A stretch of DNA of 64,000 nucleotides from JALZHR01 sp036388475 (GTDB lineage: Bacteria; Acidobacteriota; Blastocatellia; Pyrinomonadales; Pyrinomonadaceae): assembly GCA_036388475.1 (NCBI GenBank), contig DASVRT010000074.1, positions 97,563-161,562 on the forward strand. Reading direction: 5' to 3'. Under the pieces are notes generated by a model. The model ran no database searches and was not told where the DNA came from. It worked only from the letters and a program-made list of their open reading frames with translations. This document shows, in pieces, positions 42,105-51,060 of this stretch. The translations under genes were made by a program, and so were the position numbers. Position 1 is the first letter of the stretch, and each line of letters opens with the position of its first letter.

Positions 42105-43094
42105 CTAATCTTTCGGCACGACAAAATTTTCGCGAATCACGCCCTGCCGTTTTTCACCTTGGGCGCTGTCGGCGACCTGAACGCTGAGTTTGCGCGGCAA
42201 GCCGTCGCGCTTTTGATTAGTCGAAGTATAGCCGACGACGTACGGCGAGCGCATTTCGGCAATCAGTGTTTTCAGCACGCCCGACAGGTCTTTTTTCTCT
42301 TTCTTTTTAGTCTGCACGAAAGCCGTTCCGCCGGTCTGCAAAGCTAAGATGTGCGCTAAATATTCCGCATTTTTTCTGGCGTTCTTCAGCTTCGTGAAAC
42401 TATTAAACTCATTAGTTAAATCGGAAAGGTCGGCGAGCACGAAAATTTGAATGTCCGCGCCTTTTGTTAAAGCCAGTAATTGCTCCAATTTATAATAGCT
42501 CGCGCGATTCTCGCAATCGCTTATCAACAATATCGCGTGGCGCTGCGACGGATTTTTAGCGGCGGAGTCCAGAATTTTCTCTTTAACCGAGGCGTATAAA
42601 CCGTCGATGACCGCCGATTGACCGCCTTCGACATACAAATTGCTCATACCGATTTTCAGCTTCGCTTTGTCCGCCGTCCAATCCTGCACTAACTGCACTT
42701 TATCGCTCGACACGAAACGAGTGATAAATGCTCTGTCGTTACTAGTTAAGCTGTCAATCACGCCGGAGCCGGTGCTGACTATTTCTTCCAGCCGCGAACG
42801 CATCGAGCCGGTATTGTCCATCACGAATCCGAGATTCAAAACGTTTTCCTTTTTGGCAAAATACGTGATTTTTTGTTCGACGCCGTCTTCGAAAATTCGC
42901 AAATCGGTTTGTTTAATGTCGTCCGCCGCGACGTTTCCGGCAGCGTCCGAAACGCTTATGTTGGCTTTAACTTCGATTGGCGCGGCGACGAATTTTTCGT
43001 TTTTATTTTTCTCCGGCTTTTCCTGCGCCGAAATTTGGCAAAAACCGGCAAGCAGGAAAACGAACAACGTAAAAAAGTTCAATAAATATTTCAT
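42105..43094 (-). CDS. VWFA-domain protein (paralog of the 9122 gene)
   Basis: 329-residue exported protein; start at 43094 (MKYLLNFFTLF) gives a signal peptide ending ISAQ. Residues 35-75 hold the KANISVSDAAGNVAADDIKQTDLRIFEDG domain; the VWA domain starts near 85 with MIDAS DNTGS (Asp-x-Thr-x-Ser) and ISDCEN. The C-terminus (SPYVVGYTSTNQKRDGLPRKL) resembles the acidobacterial VWFA-related family. Function unknown. Divergent from the dienelactone hydrolase gene. Confidence 0.82.
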   Translation of the reverse strand: MKYLLNFFTLFVFLLAGFCQISAQEKPEKNKNEKFVAAPIEVKANISVSDAAGNVAADDIKQTDLRIFEDGVEQKITYFAKKENVLNLGFVMDNTGSMRSRLEEIVSTGSGVIDSLTSNDRAFITRFVSSDKVQLVQDWTADKAKLKIGMSNLYVEGGQSAVIDGLYASVKEKILDSAAKNPSQRHAILLISDCENRASYYKLEQLLALTKGADIQIFVLADLSDLTNEFNSFTKLKNARKNAEYLAHILALQTGGTAFVQTKKKEKKDLSGVLKTLIAEMRSPYVVGYTSTNQKRDGLPRKLSVQVADSAQGEKRQGVIRENFVVPKD

Positions 43095-43160
43095 AAATTT
43101 TTCTGTCGATGTGAAATCCGGCATCAATTTTATACCACGAAAAGTTTTTTTCCGGCAAAA

Positions 43161-43191
43161 TTGCGCGCCGCCGCTCCGGCGTGTTTATAAT
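43161..43191 (+). promoter_or_regulatory. Candidate promoter of the dienelactone hydrolase gene
   Basis: A perfect -10 TATAAT (43186-43191) with TTGCGC (43161-43166) at a long 19-base spacing. A strong AAGGAGG ribosome site follows about 8 bases before the ATG at 43218. Confidence 0.45.
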
Positions 43192-43217
43192 TAGAACAAA
43201 ATTTTCAAGGAGGAATT

Positions 43218-43910
43218 ATGAAAACCGAAACTTTACAATTTAATACCGCCAACGGCGCTTCGACCGCATATGTGGCGACGCCGGACGAGACAAACGGAAA
43301 AGCCGTGATTTTAATTCACGAATGGTGGGGCTTAAACGACCACATCAAGGACATTGCCAATCGCTACGCCGAAGCGGGCTTTACGGCACTCGCGCCCGAC
43401 CTTTATCGCGGCAAGGTGACGCGCGACAAGGAAGAAGCCGGAAGATTAATGCAAAATCTCGATCTCGAAGACGGATTGAACACGATTCAGATGGCGATTG
43501 ACAAGGCGCGGGAAACTTACGGCACCGGGAAATTCGGCATCACGGGTTTTTGTATGGGCGGAACTTTCGCTCTGCGCGCCGCCTGCGAGCTGGAAAACAT
43601 CGGCGCGGCGGCTCCGTTTTACGGCGACATTCCCGACGAATTTACCTTAAAAGATTTAAAATGCCCGGTCATTTTCGTGTCCGGGACCAAAGACCAGTGG
43701 ATTAACCCCGAAAAGGTCGGCGAAATGGAAAGAATCGCGCAGGAAAATTTTCTGCCGATTGAAGTGTTGAAATACGATGCCGACCACGCTTTTTTCAACG
43801 ATACGCGTTCGGAAGTTTACGACGAAGCGGCGGCAAAAGACGCCTGGGCGAAAGTCATCGAATTTTTCAATAAAAATCTGGAAATAGTAACACTATCGTC
43901 TGAAAGTTAA
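43218..43910 (+). CDS. Dienelactone hydrolase family protein
   Basis: 230-residue cytosolic alpha/beta hydrolase. The triad is C112 in GFCMGG, D159 in GTKDQW and H190 in DADHAFFND; the family marker HEWWGLNDHIKDIANR lies at 34-49. Members hydrolyse dienelactones or other esters; the actual substrate here is unknown. An excellent ribosome site (AAGGAGGAATT) implies high expression. Followed by a 17-bp terminator-like hairpin before the convergent purK. Confidence 0.9.
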   Translation: MKTETLQFNTANGASTAYVATPDETNGKAVILIHEWWGLNDHIKDIANRYAEAGFTALAPDLYRGKVTRDKEEAGRLMQNLDLEDGLNTIQMAIDKARETYGTGKFGITGFCMGGTFALRAACELENIGAAAPFYGDIPDEFTLKDLKCPVIFVSGTKDQWINPEKVGEMERIAQENFLPIEVLKYDADHAFFNDTRSEVYDEAAAKDAWAKVIEFFNKNLEIVTLSSES

Positions 43911-43913
43911 AGA

Positions 43914-43972
43914 TTAGCGGCGAATGGCGCGTGTCTTCATTTATTGTTTTCATTCGCGCCGTTCGCCGCTAA
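43914..43972. terminator. 17-bp hairpin between dienelactone hydrolase and purK
   Basis: Arms 43914-43930 and 43956-43972 pair over 17 bp with one mismatch; words GCGGCGAA and GCGC. Followed by ATTATTTT. Probably bidirectional. Confidence 0.65.
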
Positions 43973-43973
43973 A

Positions 43974-45137
43974 TTATTTTGTTCGTGCTTTTTCGTGTTT
44001 GTTGGCGGCTAATTTCCCGCGCGCTTCTCTCACTGTTTCGACCGCTTCTCGCGCCGTCGCCGCCAGCGCCGTCAGGTGTCCCATTTTGCGCCCGCCGCGC
44101 GGTTCGGCTTTGCCGTAAAGATGAAGCTTGAGTTGCGGAAATTTCAGACTTCGCGCCCAGTTCGGCGCGCCTGATTGCCAGATGTCGCCGAGCAAATTTG
44201 CCATCGCCGCCGGTTTATAAAAGGCGGTCGAACCCAGCGGCAAGCCGCAAACGGCGCGCAGCTGCTGCTCGAACTGCGACGTGACGCAGGCATCGAAAGT
44301 CAGATGACCGGAATTATGCGGGCGCGGCGCCAGCTCGTTAATCAGCAGCTTTTCGTCGACGCTTAAAAAAAATTCGACGCACAAAGTTCCGACGTAATCG
44401 AGAACTACGGCGACGGCGCGCGCAATTTCGACGGCTTCTTTATAAATTTTTTCGGAGATGAAAGCAGGCGCAAAAGAAACGTCCAGAATACGATTTGCGT
44501 GTTCGTTTTCGATAACGCCGTAATGCGCGAAACCGCCTTTGCGGTCACGCGCGCAGACGACCGAAATTTCCTTTTCAAATTCGACAAAAGCTTCCAGCAC
44601 GGCTTCCTGATTTTTCAGATTGGCGAAAGCGTTTTCGATTTCTTCATTGGCTTTAATTTTCGTCTGACCTTTGCCGTCATAGCCGAAACCGGCGGTTTTG
44701 AGAATCGCCGGAACGCCGATTTCGCGGGCGGCAATTCTTAAATCTTCCGCCGTTTTAATGTGCCGGAAAGGCGTCACGGGAAAACCGTTTTGCGAAAGAA
44801 AAGTTTTTTCGCGCAGGCGATTCTGCGTCGTGTGCAGAATTTCGCCTTTCGGGTAAACATCGACGAATCGCGCGGCGACTTCAACCGTTTTTGACGGGAC
44901 ATTTTCAAATTCAAACGTCACGACATCGACCGCTTCGGCAAATTCCCTGACCCTGTCCAAATCTTCGTAATCGGCTGAGGTTTCAAAATCGGCGACCTGC
45001 CCGGTCGGCGTGTCCGAATCGGGCGAAAACGTGTGGACGCGATAACCCATTTTGCGCGCTTCGATGGCGAACATTCGCCCGAGCTGACCGCTGCCGAAAA
45101 CACCGATGGTCGAATTTGGTTTAATTAATTTAGTCAC
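43974..45137 (-). CDS. purK: 5-(carboxyamino)imidazole ribonucleotide synthase
   Basis: About 387-residue ATP-grasp enzyme carboxylating AIR to N5-CAIR in purine synthesis. A GTG start at 45137 gives MTKLIKPNSTIGVFGSGQLGRM, the expected beginning; a longer frame runs into the upstream repeat. Seen: VVTFEFENVP, LKTAGFGYDGKGQ, ATP-grasp VLEAFVEFEKEISVV and LINELAPRPHNSGH. Length fits. Lies 100 bases downstream of purE, so purE-purK is probably one unit. Confidence 0.93.
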   Translation of the reverse strand: MTKLIKPNSTIGVFGSGQLGRMFAIEARKMGYRVHTFSPDSDTPTGQVADFETSADYEDLDRVREFAEAVDVVTFEFENVPSKTVEVAARFVDVYPKGEILHTTQNRLREKTFLSQNGFPVTPFRHIKTAEDLRIAAREIGVPAILKTAGFGYDGKGQTKIKANEEIENAFANLKNQEAVLEAFVEFEKEISVVCARDRKGGFAHYGVIENEHANRILDVSFAPAFISEKIYKEAVEIARAVAVVLDYVGTLCVEFFLSVDEKLLINELAPRPHNSGHLTFDACVTSQFEQQLRAVCGLPLGSTAFYKPAAMANLLGDIWQSGAPNWARSLKFPQLKLHLYGKAEPRGGRKMGHLTALAATAREAVETVREARGKLAANKHEKARTK

Positions 45138-45159
45138 GAATTTGCACGAAAACTCACGA

Positions 45160-45234
45160 AAAATGAAACCACAGATTAACACAGATAGTGACGGATAAAA
45201 ATTGGAAAAATCCGTCTTTATCCGCCCATCTCAG
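45160..45234. repeat. Imperfect inverted word repeat between purE and purK
   Basis: Words ACAGATTAACACAGAT and GACGGATAAA on one side, with AATCCGTCTTTATCCG on the other, can pair imperfectly. No U-tract for the minus strand. Confidence 0.4.
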
Positions 45235-45238
45235 GCGA

Positions 45239-45736
45239 TTAATTTTCCAGTTTTGATTCTAAAACGGTTTGCATTTGATTTTGCCGGAACTCTCTTAATT
45301 TTTCGCGCAATTCCGGACGCGAATTCGCCAGAATCGAAATCGCCAAAAGCGCCGCATTTTTCGCGCCCGCCGCGCCGATGGCTAAGGTTCCGACCGGAAT
45401 TCCCGCCGGCATCTGAACAATCGAAAGCAGCGAATCCATTCCCGACAAAGCCTTGCTTTGAACGGGAACACCGAGAACCGGCAAAACCGTCTGCGAAGCA
45501 GTCATTCCCGGCAGATGCGCCGCGCCGCCCGCGCCCGCGATAATAACTTCGATGCCGCGCACTTCGGCGGTTTTGGCAAACTCGAAAAGCAAATCCGGCG
45601 TCCGATGCGCTGAAACGACTTTCGTTTCGTGCACGACGCCGAAATCCGTCAAAACGTCCGACGCATTTTTCATCGTTTCCCAATCGGAAATACTGCCCAT
45701 TATAATTGCGACAATCGGATTTTCATCATTTTTCAT
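45239..45736 (-). CDS. purE: N5-carboxyaminoimidazole ribonucleotide mutase
   Basis: 165-residue class I PurE converting N5-CAIR to CAIR, the step after PurK. Conserved GSISDWETM, SAHRTPD (His44) and GAGGAAHLPGM are all present. Start ATG at 45736 (MKNDENPIV) chosen over an upstream frame extension that falls in a terminator. Transcribed toward purK. Preceded by the terminator of the upstream unrelated gene, so its promoter must be in the short AT-rich stretch 45737-45760. Confidence 0.95.
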   Translation of the reverse strand: MKNDENPIVAIIMGSISDWETMKNASDVLTDFGVVHETKVVSAHRTPDLLFEFAKTAEVRGIEVIIAGAGGAAHLPGMTASQTVLPVLGVPVQSKALSGMDSLLSIVQMPAGIPVGTLAIGAAGAKNAALLAISILANSRPELREKLREFRQNQMQTVLESKLEN

Positions 45737-45748
45737 TGCTAACAAAAT

Positions 45749-45793
45749 AAAAAAGATGCGCGGCGAAAGCAAATTCCGCCGCGCATCTTTTTT
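45749..45793 (-). terminator. Strong terminator of the 45835 gene
   Basis: Perfect 17-bp stem (45749-45765 with 45777-45793) with a GC core and, on the minus strand, six T at the 3' side. Confidence 0.9.
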
Positions 45794-45834
45794 AGATTTA
45801 CAGTTTGATTCTAAATAATTGCCGCAGCGGGAAA

Positions 45835-46755
45835 TTAATTTTTAGGGTCACGCTCAAAGCAGTCCTCATCTCTCGTGGCGCCGTCAAAGCAAAGCAGCAG
45901 TGGCGCGTCGGGGCGAAAAATGCTTTCCATTTTTCTGACGACAAAGGTTTTCTCAAGCGTCGAAGCCGACAGGGTTTTCTTAAAATTTCCTTTTGCCTCG
46001 CACGAACTCGCGCCGACGGAATTTCCCGCGCCGAGATTAATCCTGAGTTGGTCGCCTTCAACAGTGTATGTGCCGGGAATCTTCGCCGTTTCGCTGATGC
46101 GGCACTGCGTGATGCTCAGAACCTTTTTATCGAATGTAAACTGCATCGTGCCGTCGGCGAAAAATTCGAAAGTAGAATTTTCGCCGCTGCTGTATGTGGT
46201 TTTGCCCGTGCCGTCGTCGCCTCTGCCCAAGCCGGTCGAGCGCATCCATCTGCCGACGAGACTTTTTGCGTTTGCCCCGCCGGTGAATTTCGCGGGCGCG
46301 TCCATAAGTTCGGCGGTCGTTTCGCCGCTTTGTCCTCTTTCGTAAACGCCGAGCAGTAATTGCGCGGATTCGTCCGTTGACACGCGCAGCTCTTTGACGA
46401 AATCTTCGTTGAAAGCGACGCGCACTTTTTGCTGCGCTGCTTCGTCCCGCGTGCGGACTTTTGCCAACACTTCTATCAAAGCGTCCGCTCCTTTGCGGCT
46501 TTGGGCGGCGTCCTGACGAAAGGCGGCGACCATAATCGCCTGGAAACGCTCGCGCTCGTCCTCGGTAAAGCGGGTCTGAAACGCCCACTCGTAAAATTCG
46601 ATGACCGAATCGACGTCCGATTGCCGAAGCTGCTGCCTGCCGCTCGTGACCAGAATTTTATCCTCGCCGGTTTGCGCCGGAATTTGAACGGCTGCGCCGC
46701 CGAAAACGGCAAAACAGAAAAAGAGAGAAAAAATAATGCTTAATTTGTTTATCAT
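45835..46755 (-). CDS. Secreted hypothetical protein
   Basis: 306-residue exported protein of unknown function. Start ATG 46755 is preceded by AAGGAAAC and gives a signal peptide (1-27, ending IPAQ). Residues 30-140 are helical (DSVIEFYEWAFQTRF, DEREEFQAIM-like pattern). Residues 165-285 form a lipocalin-like or META-like beta region (STFEFFADGTMQFTF, IPGTYTVEGDQLRINLG), ending with a Cys-containing acidic tail. The two-part layout is seen elsewhere in Acidobacteria but I know no name. Its transcript ends at the terminator 45749-45793. Confidence 0.7.
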   Translation of the reverse strand: MINKLSIIFSLFFCFAVFGGAAVQIPAQTGEDKILVTSGRQQLRQSDVDSVIEFYEWAFQTRFTEDERERFQAIMVAAFRQDAAQSRKGADALIEVLAKVRTRDEAAQQKVRVAFNEDFVKELRVSTDESAQLLLGVYERGQSGETTAELMDAPAKFTGGANAKSLVGRWMRSTGLGRGDDGTGKTTYSSGENSTFEFFADGTMQFTFDKKVLSITQCRISETAKIPGTYTVEGDQLRINLGAGNSVGASSCEAKGNFKKTLSASTLEKTFVVRKMESIFRPDAPLLLCFDGATRDEDCFERDPKN

Positions 46756-46977
46756 GACTGTTTCCTTGTGAAAAAAATTCGCCCTTAAAATTGAGGCTAC
46801 AACTTTAAAGCGAAAACGGCGGGAAAAAAGTATCAGCCCGAGGCAAAAAAGATGAAGCCGGAACCTCATCTGGAATTGTTAATTTACGTTTTGACTCAAA
46901 GAAGATTAGAATAGCGTTAATTACTGATTGTCCTTAACTGATGTGTTTTAACCACAAACTGTTATTTGGTAATCAAA

Positions 46978-46996
46978 ATTAGTTCAATGAACTAAT
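46978..46996. promoter_or_regulatory. 9-bp-arm palindrome upstream of icd
   Basis: ATTAGTTCA-A-TGAACTAAT, perfect arms around one base, 30 bases before the ATG at 47026. Operator-like. Confidence 0.45.
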
Positions 46997-47025
46997 AATA
47001 ATTTGAAATAAAAACAAGCAATAAA

Positions 47026-49236
47026 ATGTCAAAAATTTACTACACTTTAACCGATGAAGCGCCATTGTTGGCAACGCATTCTTTTTTACCAATCTTAAAA
47101 GCTTTTACAAAATCCGCAGATATTGAAATTGAAGTTCCGGATATTTCGCTGGCGGGCAGAATTTTAGCCAACTTCCCCGAATACTTAAAGGACGACCAAA
47201 AAATTCCCGACGCACTGGCGGAATTGGGCGAATTGGCGACAAAACCCGAAGCCAACATTATCAAACTTCCGAACATTTCGGCTTCCGTTCCGCAGTTGGA
47301 AGAAGCGATTGCCGAGCTTCAGAAACAGGGTTTCGCGGTGCCGAATTACGCGACGGAACCTAAAACGGACGAAGAAAAAGCCATCAACAAAAAATATGCG
47401 CGCGTTTTGGGAAGCGCAGTAAATCCTGTGTTGAGAGAAGGGAATTCCGACAGACGCGCGCCGAAAGCCGTAAAAAATTATGTCAAAGCAAATCCTCATC
47501 GAATGGGAGTTTGGAATGCGGATTCGGCAACGTCTGTCGCACATATGAATTCCGGAGATTTTTACGGAACCGAAAACTCGACCACCGTGGAAACGGAAGG
47601 AAAATTCAGAATTGTTTTCTATGGAAATGATGGTTCTTCAAAGGTTTTGAAAGATTTTGCTCCGTTAAAAGCTGGGGAAGTAATTGATTCTTCGGTAATG
47701 AATCTTTCTGCCTTGAAATCTTTTGTCGGGCAGGCGATTGATGAAGCCAAACAAAAAAATGTTCTTCTTTCCGCACACTTAAAAGCGACGATGATGAAGG
47801 TTTCCGATCCGATTATTTTCGGGGCGATTGTCGAAACATATTTCAAAGACGTTTTTGAAAAATATAAAGACACTTTCGCTGAATTAGACATCAATCCAAA
47901 TTACGGATTGGCAACGCTTTACGAAAAAATTGCCGGAAATCCGAAAGAAGCGGAAATAAAGGCGGACATCGAAAAGACAATCGAAAACGGGGCGAAAATC
48001 GCGATGGTAAATTCGGACAAAGGAATTACCAATTTCCACGTTTCTTCGGACGTGATTGTGGACGCTTCAATGGCGGCGCTGGTTCGCGGCGGCGGAAAAA
48101 TGTGGAATAAAGACGGAAAAGAAGAAGACGCCGTTTGCATTATCCCGGACAGGACTTACGCGCGCTTTTACGAGGCGATTATTCAGGATATGAAGCAAAA
48201 CGGAGCAATTGACCCGAAAACTTTCGGTTCCGTTCCGAACGTCGGTTTGATGGCGCAAAAAGCCGAGGAATACGGTTCTCACGACAAGACTTTCCAAATT
48301 TCCGGCGAAGGAACGGTGAAAGTGGAAGACGAAAACGGAAATGTTTTTCTTCATCAAAATGTTCAGACCGGCGATATTTTCAGAATGTGCCAAACCAAAG
48401 ACGCTGCCGTCCGGGATTGGGTGAAATTGGCTGTCAACCGTGCAAAACTTTCCGACACGCCTGCCATTTTCTGGTTGGACAAATCCAGAGCACACGACGC
48501 GCAGATAATCAAAAAAGTAGAAAAATATTTACAAGATTATGATTTAACCAATCTCGACATCAGAATTATGGATGTGCAGGACGCGATGCTCGAAACTTTG
48601 AAGCGTGCCAGAGAAGGCAAAGACACCATTTCGGTTTCCGGAAACGTTTTGCGAGATTATCTGACGGATATGTTCCCGATTTTGGAACTCGGCACTTCCG
48701 CGAAAATGCTTTCCATCGTTCCGTTAATGAACGGCGGCGGTTTGTTTGAAACCGGAGCCGGCGGAAGCGCGCCGAAACACGTCGAACAATTTTTGCAGGA
48801 AGGCTATTTGCGATGGGATTCGCTCGGAGAATTTTTAGCATTACAGGCAAGTTTCGAGCATCTGGCTCAAACTCAGGACAATAAAAAAGCGCAAATTCTG
48901 GCGGATGCTTTGGATGAAGCGAACGCGAAATTTTTAGCGACCGACAAATCCCCGGCAAGAAAAGTCGGGCAAATTGATAACCGCGGTTCTCATTTCTATC
49001 TGGCAATGTATTGGGCGGAAGCGCTGGCAAATCAAACATCGGATTCTGAAATCGCTTCTAAATTTGCGCCGATTGTCAAAGCAATGCAGGAAAACGAAGC
49101 AAAAATTAATGAAGAATTGATTGGAGCGCAGGGAAAATCACAAGACGTCGGCGGTTATTATCACCCAAGTTCTGAAAAGACCTACGCCGCGCTGAGACCT
49201 TCTGCTACGCTGAATGCTATTGTGGACAGAATTTAA
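47026..49236 (+). CDS. icd: Monomeric NADP-dependent isocitrate dehydrogenase
   Basis: 736-residue monomeric (type II) isocitrate dehydrogenase oxidising isocitrate to 2-oxoglutarate in the TCA cycle. The start SKIYYTLTDEAPLLATHSFLP and the block LREGNSDRRAPKAVKNYVK, NADSATSVAHM and NGGGLFETGAGGSAPKHV are characteristic. Length is right for the family. Codon choice is visibly more AT-rich than most neighbours (many AAA, GAA, TTT, ATT), suggesting transfer or different selection. Its stop overlaps that of the convergent pterin dehydratase gene by four bases. Confidence 0.95.
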   Translation: MSKIYYTLTDEAPLLATHSFLPILKAFTKSADIEIEVPDISLAGRILANFPEYLKDDQKIPDALAELGELATKPEANIIKLPNISASVPQLEEAIAELQKQGFAVPNYATEPKTDEEKAINKKYARVLGSAVNPVLREGNSDRRAPKAVKNYVKANPHRMGVWNADSATSVAHMNSGDFYGTENSTTVETEGKFRIVFYGNDGSSKVLKDFAPLKAGEVIDSSVMNLSALKSFVGQAIDEAKQKNVLLSAHLKATMMKVSDPIIFGAIVETYFKDVFEKYKDTFAELDINPNYGLATLYEKIAGNPKEAEIKADIEKTIENGAKIAMVNSDKGITNFHVSSDVIVDASMAALVRGGGKMWNKDGKEEDAVCIIPDRTYARFYEAIIQDMKQNGAIDPKTFGSVPNVGLMAQKAEEYGSHDKTFQISGEGTVKVEDENGNVFLHQNVQTGDIFRMCQTKDAAVRDWVKLAVNRAKLSDTPAIFWLDKSRAHDAQIIKKVEKYLQDYDLTNLDIRIMDVQDAMLETLKRAREGKDTISVSGNVLRDYLTDMFPILELGTSAKMLSIVPLMNGGGLFETGAGGSAPKHVEQFLQEGYLRWDSLGEFLALQASFEHLAQTQDNKKAQILADALDEANAKFLATDKSPARKVGQIDNRGSHFYLAMYWAEALANQTSDSEIASKFAPIVKAMQENEAKINEELIGAQGKSQDVGGYYHPSSEKTYAALRPSATLNAIVDRI

Positions 49237-49523
49237 GACTTTAACAGATTATCAATCTCTTTGGCGACGGCGAAATCGAAATCCGTAATGCCGCCGCGGT
49301 CGTGCGTCGTGATAAAAAATTCGGCGTAGCCCCAGCCGAATAAAATGTCGGGATGATGGTCGTGACGCTCGGCGACAGCGCCGACCCGGTTGACAAAATC
49401 CAGGCTTTCGGCGAAATTCGCAAACTCGAATTTTTTCGAGAGTTTTTCGTTTGCCACCGTCCAATCGTTTAAACCGGACAAATTCGCTTCGATTTCTTCC
49501 GGCGCTAATTTTCGTCTTTCCAT
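49233..49523 (-). CDS. phhB: Pterin-4a-carbinolamine dehydratase
   Basis: 96-residue 4a-hydroxytetrahydrobiopterin dehydratase that recycles the pterin cofactor of aromatic hydroxylases. The motif AERHDHHPD (His56/His57) and the end HDRGGITDFDFAVAKEID match the family. Ribosome site AGGAGC upstream of the ATG. No phenylalanine hydroxylase gene lies in the window. Convergent with icd; the two stop codons share four bases, so mRNAs must overlap. Confidence 0.93.
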   Translation of the reverse strand: MERRKLAPEEIEANLSGLNDWTVANEKLSKKFEFANFAESLDFVNRVGAVAERHDHHPDILFGWGYAEFFITTHDRGGITDFDFAVAKEIDNLLKS

Positions 49524-49740
49524 TGGTTTTGCTCCTCGAAAAAAATTGTAATTATAAAACGATGCGGCGCGGATTATTCAGGATAATTTAGAATTAATTA
49601 TGATTTTACCCGAAGATTTCTCAAACAATCCTAATCAATCAGCGTCGCGGTCTTCGCTTTGGCAAAGTCGCCGCCACCGCTCGATTTAAGTTATACTTTT
49701 TATTTTCAGTATAACTATTTTTAAAAGGTTATTAAACGCA

Positions 49741-50292
49741 ATGCGACTTTATCGAACATTTTTAATTTTAATTTCCGCTTTGTTTTTCGCCTGCACTTCC
49801 GGCGCGCCGAAGCCGGAAACGCCGCTCGACGTGCTCAAGGCTTATCAGCAAGCCATCCGAAAAAAAGACCCGACCGAGATGAAGCTGCTGCTTTCGAAAG
49901 GCTCGCTGAAAATGGCGGACGACGAAGCCAAAGCGCAAAACACCACAATTGACGAAATCATCAAACGCGAGACGCTTTTTACCGAAACTCAAAAAACCGT
50001 CAGGATTAAAAACCAGAAAATCGAAGGCGATAAGGCGACGATTGAAGTCGAAAACTCGTTCGGCTCGTGGGACATCGTGCCTTTTAACAAGGAAGACGGC
50101 GAATGGAAAATTGCTAAAGAGCGCTACGTCGAAGAGCAGATGAAACGGACGGACGAGGAAATGAAACGTATGGACGAGCAATTTAAGCAGCAGAGCATTC
50201 CCGACACTTCGGCGCCGACATTTCCGACGCCCGCGCCGATGCCGCCGACCTCTGGCGTGCCCGATACGACAACGCCGGTGCCGACGCCGTAA
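49741..50292 (+). CDS. DUF4878-like lipoprotein, copy 1
   Basis: 183-residue predicted lipoprotein: the hydrophobic N-terminus ends FFACTS (Cys18). The core (25-130) fits an NTF2-like small domain: TPLDVLKAYQQAIRKKDPTEM, LLSKGSLKMAD, IENSF-like strands and GEWKIAKERY. A charged helix and a Pro/Thr-rich tail follow. Paralogous to the next gene (same order: vLKAYqxAxxKKD, LSxGxLKMxx, xGEWKIA). Function unknown. An 8-bp-arm dyad (49689-49696, 49709-49716) containing AGTTATACTT lies in the promoter region. Confidence 0.75.
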   Translation: MRLYRTFLILISALFFACTSGAPKPETPLDVLKAYQQAIRKKDPTEMKLLLSKGSLKMADDEAKAQNTTIDEIIKRETLFTETQKTVRIKNQKIEGDKATIEVENSFGSWDIVPFNKEDGEWKIAKERYVEEQMKRTDEEMKRMDEQFKQQSIPDTSAPTFPTPAPMPPTSGVPDTTTPVPTP

Positions 50293-50295
50293 CTT

Positions 50296-50324
50296 ACAGC
50301 AAATCAAGCGGTTTTGCTGTTTTA
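50296..50324 (+). terminator. Terminator after lipoprotein copy 1
   Basis: ACAGCAAA (50296-50303) pairs with TTTGCTGT (50313-50320), followed by TTTA. Weak U-tract. Confidence 0.55.
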
Positions 50325-50430
50325 TTCCGGCAAAAACGGTTTTCTTCCGAGAAAATTTGTCTTTCGTTTCTGAAAAATAAACGGTTTTTGAGTTATACTT
50401 GCACATTTTAAATTATCGGAAAGGAAAATT

Positions 50431-50940
50431 ATGAAAATCTATAAAATTTTGCTCGTCGCGTTTATTGCCTGCGCGCTGGTCGCTTGCAGCCAGATAAAAA
50501 GCCTGGTGCAGCCGAATTCGCCGACGCAGACAATGAAAAATTTTGTTGAAGCGACACAGAAAAAAGACGTCGAGGGAATGAAAAAAGCGCTTTCCGCCGG
50601 AACGATAAAAATGATGGAAGGTCTCGCCAAAATACAGGGCAAAACGCTCGACGATACTATCAAAGAAGGCGAAACCGGCGACAGCTACCGCGAGATGCCG
50701 GAAATGCGCAACGAGAAAATCACCGGCGACACGGCAACGCTGGAAGTCAAAAACGACAAATCCAGCGAATGGGAAACGCTTTATTTCGTCAAGGAAACCG
50801 ACGAATGGAAAATCGCGCTCGATAAAACTTTCGAAGAAGCGATTAAGAAAATGACGGATAACTTTAAAATGACCGATTTCGGCAATTCCAATTCGAGCGA
50901 CAGCGACGACGATAAGCCGTCAACCGACAAAAAACCGTAA
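50431..50940 (+). CDS. DUF4878-like lipoprotein, copy 2
   Basis: 169-residue predicted lipoprotein with lipobox LVACS (Cys15). The core mirrors copy 1: SPTQTMKNFVEATQKKDVEGM, LSAGTIKMMEGLAK, KITGDTATLEVKND, and EWKIALDKTFEEA. The tail is Ser/Asp-rich (SNSSDSDDDKPS). A GGAAAGG ribosome site precedes the ATG. Its promoter region shares TTT-[AG]-AGTTATACTT with copy 1, implying common regulation after tandem duplication. Function unknown. Confidence 0.75.
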   Translation: MKIYKILLVAFIACALVACSQIKSLVQPNSPTQTMKNFVEATQKKDVEGMKKALSAGTIKMMEGLAKIQGKTLDDTIKEGETGDSYREMPEMRNEKITGDTATLEVKNDKSSEWETLYFVKETDEWKIALDKTFEEAIKKMTDNFKMTDFGNSNSSDSDDDKPSTDKKP

Positions 50941-50947
50941 GCTTTAA

Positions 50948-51044
50948 AAAGTGAAAAAGTGAAAGCGTGAAAAAGTGAAAAAGTCGGCTTATTTAGAAAT
51001 AACATAATCTTTTTCACTTTTCCGCTTTTTCACTTTTTCACTTT
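50948..51044. repeat. Inverted repeat of GTGAAAAA words
   Basis: 36-base arms (50948-50983 and 51009-51044) pair imperfectly; each is built from GTGAAAAA/GTGAAAGC repeats. It directly precedes the ribosome site AGGAG of the DUF1015 gene. Confidence 0.8.
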
Positions 51045-51060
51045 ATTAGGAGAATTTTTC

